Source: Humulus lupulus (Eukaryota; Streptophyta; Magnoliopsida; Rosales; Cannabaceae). From it: a DNA stretch of 64,000 nt. The notes beneath the pieces are model-generated. The model did not search any database. It saw nothing but the letters and a program-made list of their open reading frames with translations, and was not told the origin of the DNA. Positions 32,440 through 44,039 of this stretch are shown piece by piece. The stretch spans positions 28,711,107 through 28,775,106 of the forward strand of contig NC_084802.1 of assembly GCF_963169125.1 (NCBI RefSeq), given 5' to 3'. Numbering within the stretch: position 1 is the stretch's first letter; every line of letters starts with the position of its first letter. A program made the position numbers and the translations under genes.

Positions 32440-35125
32440 AAAAATTTAGGAATATTCCCTATTCATATAAAGATTTCTTATGTCATTTTGTCGTTTGTCG
32501 ATTTGAATTTCTATTTTTTTAAATAGTGATTTTGCATTTCTATTTAATGTGTTTTTTTCCACTTAAGTATTTATAATTTTATTTTTTAAATAAAGATTTA
32601 CATGTTTATATTTTTTAAATTCTAATTTTTTTATTTATTATACATATGCAACATATTTGTCATACTTTTTTTGTTATCTCCATTATATAAAATAATAATA
32701 CATTTATATAAATATTATTATATGAATTTAAAAAATATATTATTATATGAAAAATGTACCCAATTCATTATACTTTTTAGGACAGTGTAAGCAATTAAAT
32801 ATATAACTTTCTTAAACAAATATTTAAATTATTTTTTTTTCATTTTTTTAATTAATGATATGTATTTTTTTTCTTTCTATTTGATTATATTTTTTGTTAA
32901 TAAGTTTCTTCTTTGTTTATCTTTTTCCTTTTTTTCTTTTATCAACTTTTTCACATGTTAATTTATTATATAATAAACGATTCTTGTTTTCTTAATAAAC
33001 TAGAAGGAAATCAGAGATTAGATATTACTTATCATTTCTTTTATTCTCAAATTTTTAATCTAAAACCTCAGTTATTAACAATATATATTATTAAACAAAC
33101 TGCAGACTTATTATCCAAATTTTTTTATTATAATTTTTATATATACATATGAATTTTAAATTACAATAAACTAATAAAATAAATTACTAATCTATTATAC
33201 AGTGCTTGCATTTTATTTCTTTATACACTGAGGTATATACATTTTGTAAAATATATTTCGTAATTAGTATAAGTAATGCAGTAATAATAATAATAGATGG
33301 ATAAATAAATAAAATCAACAATAATAATACATGAAAAAGTGTACAAATTGAATTATTCATTTTATTTGTTATAATTTCATTTTCAAAAATTGACTTGAAA
33401 TAGTTTAAACAAATAAAAATGAAATAATCTTTCACAAAAATGTTAAAATATAATAACTAACAAAAATTAATAAAAAAAATTTAATTAACGGGTACGTATA
33501 TGCGGTGATATTCAATATAGCTTAGAATATTCTTTAGTGAAAGGATATTCCTTGTATATATTTAAATAAAAAATATAACTATTATATATGGTTTGTTGCT
33601 TTATTGTTTTAAAATAATTACAATATGGTTTGTTGCTTTATTATTTTAAAATAATTACAGAATAATACAAATGTCAATTATATGTTTCAAAATAATTTAA
33701 TTAGTTGCTTTAATAATAATTATATACTTTATTTTTATTTATTTAATATATTTCTTTATATTATTTAAACTTCTACGGTACTGAACATGTAAACATATAC
33801 TTTTCTTATTTTTATAATATGTATGTATATAGATATATATTTGTTATAATAAATTATTAAAATATTCGTTTATGAAAATAATAAAATAAATGAAAAGGTG
33901 TCAAACATGTACACTTACACTTCACTTCACATATTAATGTTTTGACTATAATAATTTTTTTACACCGAGAAATGGAAAGAGATCTAATATATAGAAGCGG
34001 TGATGATTAAATAAGTTATGAATATTCTTTATTAGTAGAAAGATTCCTTATGATTTTTTGTCATTTTGCATCCCTTATTATAACTTTATTATTCAATGTT
34101 TGCTTATTTTTTTAGTTGAATTTATTCAATGTAATGTTTTTAGAGATTTAAGTATTTATATCTTATTTTTTAAATACAAATTTACGTGTTTATTTTTTTT
34201 AAATTCTAATATTCTACTTATTATATATGTGCCATGTATTTCTCTTTTTCTTTTATCCATTCACTCTTTCCATTATATTTAAAATAAAACTTTTATATAA
34301 ATATTATTATATGATATTTTTTAAATATTATTATATGAAAAATGTGCACAATTCATTATACTTCTTAAGACTGTGTAGGCAATTAAACAGATAACTTTCT
34401 TTAAAAATATTTAATTTTATTTCATCATTTTAGTTCTGACAATTTTTTTTCTTATGATGATATATCTCACTGACTTGTCATGCATTTTGTTTTCTAATTG
34501 AATGTACTTTTTTTAAATATGCTCTTTTTATTTTATCTTTATCTTTTTTTTTCTTTTTTCATTTGTTTTTATATGTTAATTTACTATATATAAAGGTACG
34601 GTTGTTATTTTCTTAATAAATTATAAGGAAATCATAATTTGGGATTAGATATTACTTTCATGTTTCCTTCTCAAATTTTTAATCTACAATCTTAGTTATT
34701 AATGATATATATTATTAAATAGTATTTTTTAGGTTTGACTTTGTTTATTATAATTTTTTATATAATATGAATATTAAATTACAAATAACCTGATAAAATA
34801 AATTACTAATTTATTATAAAATGATTACATTTTTAATTCTTTACACCCCGAGGTATATACATTTTGAATAATATATTTCGTAATTAGTATAAGTAATACA
34901 CTAATAATAAGAGATGGATAAATAAATAAAATCAATAATAACATGAAAAAATTATAATAATTGAATTGGTAATTATTTATTTAGATAATTACTCACTTTA
35001 TTTGTTATAATTTCTCATTTTCAAAAATTGAATTAAAATTAAATTAATATAATCTAAACAAATAAAAATAACAAATCTTTTTACAAAAATGTTAAAAAAT
35101 AATAATTAATAAAAATATTTTTTTT
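32440..35125. repeat. Direct duplication in AT-rich DNA (two 1.1-kb units)
   Basis: Unit 1 is about 32440-33490 and unit 2 about 34015-35125. They share ordered blocks, for example CAATTCATTATACTT (32763 and 34352) and GAGGTATATACATTTTG..ATATATTTCGTAATTAGTATAAGTAAT (33230 and 34850). The offset is about 1.6 kb. About 0.5 kb of AT-rich DNA between them (33491-34014) has no feature. Small ORFs inside are low-complexity. Confidence 0.7.
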
Positions 35126-35135
35126 TAAATTACCG

Positions 35136-35169
35136 AGTATGTGCCTCAGGCACGTACCTATTAACTAAT
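35136..35169 (+). other. Helitron-like 3' terminus candidate
   Basis: A GC-rich hairpin (GTATGTGCCTCAGGCACGTAC) stands in AT-rich DNA and is followed about 8 bases later by CTAA then T. That fits the CTRR-T ending of Helitrons. No Rep/helicase gene is nearby, so it would be a non-autonomous copy. The 5' end is not identified. Confidence 0.35.
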
Positions 35170-35429
35170 ATATATATATATATATGCAGTTATGCAAAAC
35201 TCAATATTCAAGACAAATGGATATGAGAGAAGGAAAAAAAATAGGTGAATTAGTTATTTATCAATTTATGAGAAAATAAAGTAAATAGAAATATATAATT
35301 TTTGTTTTATCATTGATACATGTGAAGATTGAAGATGTGTAAGACAGAATTATTCTAAGTTTTCATTGAGATTAAATTTTCTAAAAATAAGACAATTAAC
35401 TAGATTGTGAATGGATTTTTTAAATATAT

Positions 35430-36258
35430 TGTTACACCCAGATTTTGAGGCCTGAGATTGTGACCTCGAAAGCTGGACTCGTCAAGTGTGAGCTCGAGAT
35501 ATCTAAAACGCATGTTCATGGCCCAGATGTCAAATCCTCGAATCAAGATGGCAACCTCGAAGGCATTTAACCTCGAAGTTCTTTCTAAGCTCGAAAGAAC
35601 ATGGCATCGGGGTATATCCGTTGTCGGGTGTCTTTGGATCAAGTAGCCCGAGCTTAAAAGAGTACAAGCTCAGAATGTAACAACCTCAATGGTATCTACC
35701 TGCTCCGAGCTGGTCTTGGAGTATGGCGGCTAGTTCGTAACTTATCTATAGACCTGGACCGACATGATGCTGATTGCCGACCTCGAAAGATTTAATGGGT
35801 CATCTGATGTAACGCGTTCCATGCATTTAAGGATATTTATTGTTGTAACATCCCAACATTAAAGGGATATTAACAAATCTGTTATTCGTCCCCTGGTCTT
35901 CAGGGGACGTTTCCTTATATATAGGAGTTACAATATTTAATGTCATTACTTTAATTAATAAGCAGAAGTATCTTCCCAAAATATGTGGGAATGAACTCTG
36001 AAAACTCTCTATAAATAGAGAGTTCATGAACATATGTAGAGGATGGATCTTTGGATGTACGGAGAGAAATTCTAGAGAATTCATCCCTGAAGGATTTCCA
36101 GAAAACTCCAAGTCTTAATAAAATAGACTCGTGGACTAGGCAGAGTTAACTGTTGAACCACGTAAAATTCTTGTTGTTCTACCATCTTATTTATCTGCGT
36201 CATAGTTCCTATTGTTTAATTGCTCTACATTTTAAGTTGATGAAAAACGGCGTCAACA
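35430..36258 (+). repeat. 5' LTR of H
   Basis: TGTTACACCC..GGCGTCAACA. U3 is dense in CTCGA words (about seven between 35463 and 35600). The TATA box TATAAATA lies in the centre of a 22-bp inverted repeat at 36003-36024 (arms AACTCTCTAT/ATAGAGAGTT). Confidence 0.95.
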
Positions 36259-36261
36259 GTT

Positions 36262-36278
36262 TGGTGCTTTCATTGAGA
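36262..36278 (+). other. Primer-binding site of H
   Basis: TGGTGCTTTCATTGAGA starts three bases after the LTR and is identical to the PBS word of element A. The tRNA is not assigned. Confidence 0.75.
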
Positions 36279-36307
36279 GCCTTAAGCAGTAAAATCCCTG
36301 ATTAGCT

Positions 36308-39300
36308 ATGGCCGCAAATGATCAGAATATTCCTGAAGAAAACTATCCACGACGCCCTGGGAAGCAGCCAATGATGAATCCAGAACTAGAAGAAAGAAGT
36401 GAGTCCTCCGATTCTCGAGGACCTCCGGCACCTCTGGCTCCCAGGGATGATGAGGACATGTATTATAATCCCGAGCGGTAGGTCCCCATTGTGGAACTCG
36501 AAAATCGACAGTCAAGAAAACAGTTGGCTGAGGCCAAAAAGCGGAACGAGGAGCTGGCTAGGTTAGCTGCAGAGGCGCAGGCTGCTCAGCCTCAACCTCT
36601 GCCTGAGAACCAAGCCCCACCTCCGTGGGACGTTCATGTTCCTCCCCGCAGGCCTCGTGGGCGACCTCGCAAAAACGTTGCCACAAGAAGAACGGAGCAA
36701 CCTGCTCTCTCAAGGCCCCGAAGAAACACCCGGGCTAGAGCTCCGATTAACTCAACTGCTGAGTTACCAGCTAAAACTGGGAATAACCGTGCCCTTGCAG
36801 AGGCTCGGACTCAGAATCCTGGAAACAGGCAGAATGTTACTGAGCCGGCACAGGCGAACTCGGGACCATCTAGACCCCGAAATGGGTGGCAGCCACCATC
36901 ACCCATACGGATCCCTCCATCGCCAATAAGATATCCCTCACCGCCTCGGAGGAACACGCAACCGACTCAGGGTGATAAGGAAAGGCGGGCTGGACGGAAG
37001 CAGGGGAATGGAGAAGCGGCTAGAGAACGGAGAGGCGCCCAGCCTACGAGAAGCCAAATGTCTTAGTCTCGCACTGCAGAGATGAGGCAGCCTAAAAGGA
37101 ATCCATCTCGAAATAATCATGCGACGAGCCTCGCCAGCGACGACTCAGGGGACACCAGATCAGTCAGTATGTATGATCAGAGACGTAGAAATACTGGGAG
37201 CCAAAGGAACCACCCTGACTTGCGGGAACACCTGAATCAGAATCGGGGTAGTGGTAATCCTTCGAACCCAGATCTAAGAGATCGCCTAAATGGGCGCAAG
37301 GATCCCCTGCGAAGGCACGAACCTGGAATTGTGATCAATGATAACCAATTTTAGGCGAGACCCCCTGTGGACCCAGTTCAGGATAGAATTGACCAACTAG
37401 AAAGAGCATTTAGGCTCTTACAGAATGAGCAAGGTCGGAATCAAGATGAAGATTCTGATGAGGAGCTCGAACCATTCGCTCCCCACATTTCCAACACTCT
37501 GTTTCCTCAAGGGTTTCAGATTCCTCATGTCCCACCTTTTGAAGGGAAATCCGACCCGTATAGTCATTTGAGTACATTTAACACTATAATGAGAGCAAGT
37601 AATGTGGGTTACGAGCTCAGATGCATGTTATTTCCAGCATCGCTTACAAGACCAACGAAAAACTGGTTCGAAAAATATAAGAGACATTCAATCACTTCTT
37701 GGGATCAGTTGTCGAAAGATTTCAAGAAGCAGTTTAGAGCCAAGATCGGGGTAAGACTCGAGGCATCGACCCTGACCAACGTCCGGCAACAACCAAATGA
37801 AACGTTGAAGAGCTACCTTACAAGATTCAATCTGGAAGTCGCTCGAGCTCGAGATGTAGACGACAGAAGTCATTTAATGGCCGTTCAAGCTGGTGTAATG
37901 CCGGGAAGTCCCCTTTGGGAAGATATGCAGAGGAGGCCTGTGAGGTCCATAACCGAGTTTAATCGGCGAGCTCAGAGATTTGTCAATGTAGAAGAGGCGA
38001 GGTCAATGCTGAATATGACCTCTCAGCCCATAACTACAACGATAAACATAAACTCTACCTCGACCTCGGTGGACCCATCAGCCTCGAAACCCCCTGCCGA
38101 AAACCCTTCCAAAAGAAAGAAGAATGAAGGAAGTAACCCCGAGGCAGAAGGGGGAAAGAAGAAGAAAGGGGAAAGGTATTTCTCCGTGTACAAGGTGTAC
38201 ACCGAGCTCAACGAGTCTTGGGAGAATATTTACCTGGCTAATGAAAACCAGGTCCCTTTCAACGTCCAGACCCCATGAGAAATCAAAAGTCCAAAAGAGA
38301 CTCCAATAAATACTGTCGATTTCACAACGATACTGGGCACACTACTGATGAATGCAGGAAACTGAAGGACGAGATTGAAGGACTGATCTCGAGAGGATAC
38401 TTCAGGCAGTATGTCAGGAACCAGAACAATAATCAGGCTTCTACCAGCCAGAGGACAACTGCGCTGCCGCCTGCTCAAAACAACAATTCCTGGGCTAGGG
38501 AAGAAGAGAGACCCCCTCCGATTGATGGAGAAGATGTGGTAACCATCTCGGGCGGGCCTCACCTCGCAGAATCGGGCAAGAACGCCCAGAAGCGATACGT
38601 GAACGAGCTGAAAACTGGGGACGGGTCCCCTTATGAACCCGAACCCAAAGCTCCAAAATACCAAAAGGTTGAATCTCAGCCTATAACCTTTACTGAGGAC
38701 GATGCATCCCACGTTCAATTTCCTCACAATGACCCACTGGTCATCACTCTCCAACTCGCGAACAAGAGGGTTCACCGAGTTCTCATTGATAATGGGAGCT
38801 CAGTGAACATTCTCTATAAGGCCACCTTAGAAAAGATGGGACTCACGCTTCGTGACCTAAAAGCTTGTGCAACGACACTGTACGGTTTTTCAGGAGAAGG
38901 GATTGCCTGTATGGGATCCATTGAACTCCCTGTAACCTTGGGAGACTACCCAGTCTCAGCAACCAAGATGATGGAGCTTGTAGTAGTGGACCTGCCATCG
39001 GCCTACAATGTGCTGCTCGGGAGACCCACCCTAGTAGGGTTGGGGGCAGTCTCGTCTGTAAGGCATTTGGCCATCAAGTTCCCGACTTCTAGTGGCATCG
39101 GGACGCTGAATGGAGACCAGTTAGCCGGAAGGGAATGCTATAGCATTTCCATAAGAGGAAAGAAGTAGGTGAGCGCACAAGCGCTCGTCGTTATTCAAAC
39201 TAAGGACGGGACAGTCTTGGAGATAGATGTAGAGATCGATCCAAGAGTGGAGGAAATAGCTGATCTCGAACCATTGGAAGAGCTCGAAGAATCAGACCCC

Positions 39301-39348
39301 CCGAAAACGGTAAAGGTCGGGAAAAACCTCCACGAAGAAACCAAATAG
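36308..39348 (+). pseudogene. gag: gag-protease of H, several stops
   Basis: The start ATG 36308 (MAANDQN) aligns with J. Stops: TAG 36479 (Tyr codon of ERYVP), TAG 37064, TAG 37352 (Gln) and TAG 39166 (Gln), plus a frameshift near 38250. Domains in order: coiled coil VELENRQSRKQLAEAKKRNEE; AT-hook RRPRGRPRK; Pro/Arg linker; capsid (FEGKSDPYSHLSTFNTI, FPASLTRPTKNWFEKYKRHS, SWDQLSKDFKKQF, LTNVRQQPNETLKSYLTRFN); KRKKNEG linker; zinc finger KYCRFHNDTGHTTDECRKL; protease RVLIDNGSSVNILY, with Asn where retroviral proteases have Ser/Thr. It ends at TAG 39346, the putative readthrough stop shared with J. Confidence 0.9.
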
Positions 39349-42300
39349 GAATTAATTTTCTTTTTGAAGAAGAACCAGGATGTCTTCGCATGGTCACATT
39401 CGGACATGATAGGGATAAGTCCAAATGTAGTGAGCCACGCGTTAAATATTGACAAAAGCTTCCCGCCGAAGCAGCAAAAGCGAAGACTACTGGATGACGA
39501 TAGGAAGAAGGCCCTTAAAGAGGAGGTCGACAGGTTAAAAGCAAACTGATTCATCAGGGATGCTTTTTACCCCGATTGGGTAGCCAACCCGGTACTGGTC
39601 CCGATTCCTAACGGGAGGTGGCGAACCTGCATTGACTACTCGGACCTCAATAAGGCATGTCCTAAGGATTGCTTCCCTTTACCGCAGATCGATTAGCTCG
39701 TGGATGCCATGGCAGGGCATGGACTCATGTCGTTCATGGATGCTTATTCTGGATATAACCAGATTGCCATGCATTCCCCCAACCAAGAGCATACAAGCGT
39801 CATAACTGACAAAGGGCTGTATGGTTATAACGTCATGCCATTCGGGCTCAAAAATGCTGGAGCCACTTACCAGCGGCTCATGAACATGATGTTCTCCGAA
39901 CAAATTGGGAATAACATGGAAGTTTATGTTGACGATATGTTAGTTAAATCTCAACTTAACAATAACCATGTGGATGACCTCGAAGAATGCTTTGCCGTGT
40001 TACGAAGATGTAACATGAAACTTAACCCTCAGAAGTGCTCTTTCGGAGTATCTTCAGGAAAATTCCTGGGCTTCATTGTCAATACTCGGGGAATAGAAGC
40101 CAATCCAGACAAAATCCAGACTCTGATCGATATGCCTTCACCTCGGAAACATAAGGATGTCCAAAGTTTGACTGGCAGGATGGCGGCATTAAGTAGGTTT
40201 ATCTCAAAATCTATAGACCGTTGTCTTCCATTTTTCAACCTTTTGAGGGGAGGCGAGAAATTCGAATGGACAGAGGAGTGCGAGTTGGCTTTTCAAGAGC
40301 TCAAGAAGCACCTCGCAGAATCCCCCATCTTGTCAAAACCCATTACGGGAGAAGTTCTGTACCTTGCTACGACCGAGCACGCCATAAGCGCGGTACTTGT
40401 GCGGGAAGAAGAAAAAGTGTAAAGGCCTGTGTATTACGTCAGTAAAATATTACTAGGGGAAGAATCAAGATATCCCTTGATGGAGAAGTTAGCTCTCAGC
40501 CTAATACACTCATCTCGAAAGCTCCGACCCTATTTTCAGGCGCACCTCATCCATGTACTTACTGATCAACCACTAAGACAAGTCTTGTCCAAGCCAGAAG
40601 CTTCAGGTCGACTACTCAAATGGGCTGTTGAACTCGGACAATTCAAGATCACTTATCATCCAAGGATGACCATTAGGGGACAAGCCTTGGCAGACTTCAT
40701 AGTGGAGTGTACAGGCGTGGCCAACGATGAAGTTATAACCCCGGCCCGCGAGCTGTGGAAACTTTATGTTGATGGGTCCTCTAATGAAAATGGATGGGAG
40801 CAGGAGTAATTTTTATCACTCCTGTAGGAAGTCAATTTCACTCTGCCTTAAGATTTGACTTCGACGCGTCGAATAACGAGGTCGAGTACGAGGCTCTACT
40901 GGCAGGACTTCGCATAGCCAAGGAGCTCAAAGCCAAAGCAATACATTGCTACAACGACTCCCAGTTGGTGGTTAACCAAATTTTGGGAGAGTACCAGGCT
41001 TGCGGTACGAGGATGGCGGCATATTTAGAAAAGGCAAAATCGGCATTGGAGCATTTCGAGTTCTATGCGATAGAACAGGTCCCCCGAGAACAGAACTTGA
41101 ACGTGGATGCCTTAGCCAGGCTTGCTACCTCTACCGAGATTGACGAACTGAATGTCGTGCCAATCGAACATCTCGCGGCGCCCAGTATTGACGAACCAGA
41201 ATAGGAGGATGTGTGTATGATCAATTCCGAGCCAACCTGGATAACTCCGATAATTGAATACCTTGAGACCGGTGTTCTCCCTGAAGAACGGGCTAAGGCT
41301 CGAAAGTTAATGTACCAAATCCCTAGGTATACCATTGTAGATGGAAAGTTGTATAGAAGAGGATATTCCATGCCGCTACTCCGATGCGTGACCCCACCCG
41401 AAGCTAAGAAAATCATGGAAGAAATTCATGAAGGGTTCTGTGGAGACCATACTGGGGGGCATAGCCTGTCCAAGAAAATCCTACGTCAGGGATACTTCTG
41501 GTCTACCATCAAATCAAACTCGTTCGACTACGTCAAGAGGGGTGATAAGTGCGAATGGTTCGCCACAATTCCTCGAGCTCCACCATCCGAGCTAACTATG
41601 ATGACCTCCCCGTGGCCATTTGCGGTCTGGGGAATCGACCTCATAGGCTCCCTTCCGACTGGCAAGGGCGGAGTAAAATACGCAGTGGTCGCCGTAGATT
41701 ACTTCACAAAGTGGACTGAAGCTGAACCTTTGGCAATAACCTCGAAGAAAGTCCTTGACTTCGTGGTGAAGAATATCATATGTCGATATGGGATGCCAAG
41801 GAAGATTGTATCCGATAATGGTACCCAGTTTGACAGCAATCTGTTTACCAACTTTTGCGATAAAAATGGGATAATAAAGAGCTTCTCATCAGTGGCCCAT
41901 CCCCAGGCGAATGGCCAGGTCAAAGCTGTAAACAAGACCCTAAAGAGTTCGCTAAAGAAAAAGTTGGAAGAAGCTAAAGGAAGATGGCCCGAAGAATTTC
42001 CCCAAGTCCTATGGGCATATAGGACCACGGCCCGTACATCAACAGGACATACCCCATTCTCTCTGGCGTACGGTTGCGAGGCTATGTTGCCAATCGAGGT
42101 CGAAATTCCAACAATTTGAGCCCTTGCTTATGATCAAACCTCGAACCACTCTCAGCTCGAAGAAACTCTGGACCTAATCGAAGAAAGAAGGAATGAAGCT
42201 CAATTAAAGAATGCTGCATACCAACAGCGAGCTACTCGGTACTTCAACAAAAGAGTTCGAGATAGAAAATTTGGCGTAGGAGATTTGGTGCTGAGACGTG

Positions 42301-42470
42301 TATTCTTGGCAACACGGGATTCAGCAGCTGGCGTGCTCGGGCCAAATTGGGAGGGACCCTATCAGATAGAATCAGTCATCCGACCCGGCGTGTACAAGTT
42401 GGCAAGATTGGATGGAAGTCTGGTGCCACGAGCATGGAATGGCGAGCACCTACGACCTTACTATCAATAG
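39349..42470 (+). pseudogene. pol: pol of H: RT, two RNase H domains, integrase, broken
   Basis: RT: KNQDVFAWSHSDMIG, FMDAYSGYNQ and YVDDMLVKS (both aspartate motifs intact). Degenerate first RNase H, then archaeal-type RNase H (YVDGSSN, SNNEVEYEALLAGL, YNDSQLVVNQ, NVDALA), with a frameshift near 40790. Stops: TGA 39547 (CGA in J), TAG 39694, TAA near 40420, TAG 41202, TGA 42117. In integrase the HHCC finger has lost a cysteine (KRGDKCEW against KKCEKCQR in J). The catalytic Glu of DDE is changed to Lys (GQVKAVNK against GQVEAV). So integrase would be inactive even without the stops. The C-terminus ends NGEHLRPYYQ. Confidence 0.92.
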
Positions 42471-42689
42471 TGTAGGAAGGATGTCGCCTATAACCATTCT
42501 TGTTTGTCTGTACTGTTTTTCTATTTTTGGATTTATCAAATAAAGTTTGGTTTTGTTTGATATGTTGTAATTTTTGCAATCTCTCTTAATTTAATAACCT
42601 ATGGTCGCATTCATAGGATATTAAGGGGGCATTAGTGGTACATATACCACCAGCTTGAAAAAATAAAAAAGCATATACGAAAAACATAC

Positions 42690-42905
42690 AAGTGTTTGGA
42701 GCTAACCAAATGCGCGAGCTAAGATAGTTTGGATATAACCAAACTATCAAAAACATACAAGTGTTTGGATATAACCAAATGCGCGAGTTAAGTTAGTTTG
42801 GATATAACCAAACTATCATAAACATACAAGTGTTTGGACGAAACCAAATGCGCGAGATAAGAAAGTTTGAACATAACCAAATTATCAAGAAAAAAAATAT
42901 ATAAG
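42690..42905 (+). repeat. 69-bp tandem repeat after pol of H
   Basis: Three units of about 69 bp, the third decayed. Each holds two small inverted repeats of the form TTTGG-N6-CCAAA (for example GTTTGGATATAACCAAAC). It lies between the 3' ends of convergent pol and antisense P2. J has the homologous array at 57316-57572. The rest of 42471-43488 has no ORF. Confidence 0.85.
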
Positions 42906-44039
42906 TGTATGGATTATAAACCTAACACGACCTTAATAGGTTTGGACCAAACCAGCTAAAACTAATCGACAGTAAGTTGGAGCATAACCCACTTCGTGTT
43001 AAGTCGAGATCGAGGCTGGAGTACTTTGCAAAACAATAGTTTCGACCTCATAACCTCGGAGAGCTAACCGAGGACGAGGAAAAGTAACTAAAAAAGTAAT
43101 ATATAACTAAACCATTTGCATTACACGCCATATAAGCACTTTCGAGTGCATGGTAAAAGTAATATCCGACTTTGACAAATAACGAGATCGGAAGCGGATA
43201 ATTCGAGAAAACTGTACATGAATGCACTGAACCTCGAGCTTAAATCCAAACTATGTTTGTATGAATAAACAGTCATATATGACACTTTAATATAAATTAT
43301 GCAAAATATTTCAGCCCAAGAAATGTAAAGTGTATATATTAAAGTGAAGACAAAAAATGGTATCTCAAATATCATAAAAAGGCAGCTCCTTTACGAGCTG
43401 TAGAATCGTCTTGGCCCCATGGGCATAAATAAAAAAAAACATAAGGCTATTACAAAAGATTCAGAGGGACGCAGCCCCGAGGCAAGAATTAAGAAGGAGG
43501 AGCATTCTCCTTGACCTTCTCAGCGTCAGCATCCTCCCCGGCTCCCTCCACCTCATCCCGAGTAGTCTCCTCATCATCAAGCCGAACTTGCCATTTGGCT
43601 ACGAGCTCCGCTTCAAGAGGACCTAAGAAGCTGGTGTCGAGGTCGACAGTGTTGGCCCAGATTCTGTACATGGCCATGTCGACTGCCCGGTCCTTCTTCT
43701 CCTTAAACTCTTCGAGAAGACGAGTCTTTTCACCCTCCATGATATCGAAAATTTCAAGTTTGGCATTGGTCTCCTTGACCCGAGCATTTTCCTTCTCAAG
43801 TTCCACGAGCCGGGCATTCAGCTTTTCAAGCTCGGAAGTCTTGGCCTTTAGCTCCTCAGCTCCTGCCTCCACTTTTGCTTTTGTTGCCTTAAGCTCGTCA
43901 CTCAGTTTGAGCTGAAGATCCTTTGCTTCCTGGGCATAAGACTTGCTCGAATGGACTTCATTATTCAACTTATAATTAAGTTGAGCAGAGATAGCAAGAG
44001 TCTGACACACAAAGAAATCAAATTAGAATATGAACTAAG

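Noticed and set aside
32913..34282. Several ORFs of 60-80 codons in the AT-rich duplication
   Set aside because: Phe/Ile/Tyr/Leu-only composition from AT-rich DNA, not conserved between the two duplicate units.
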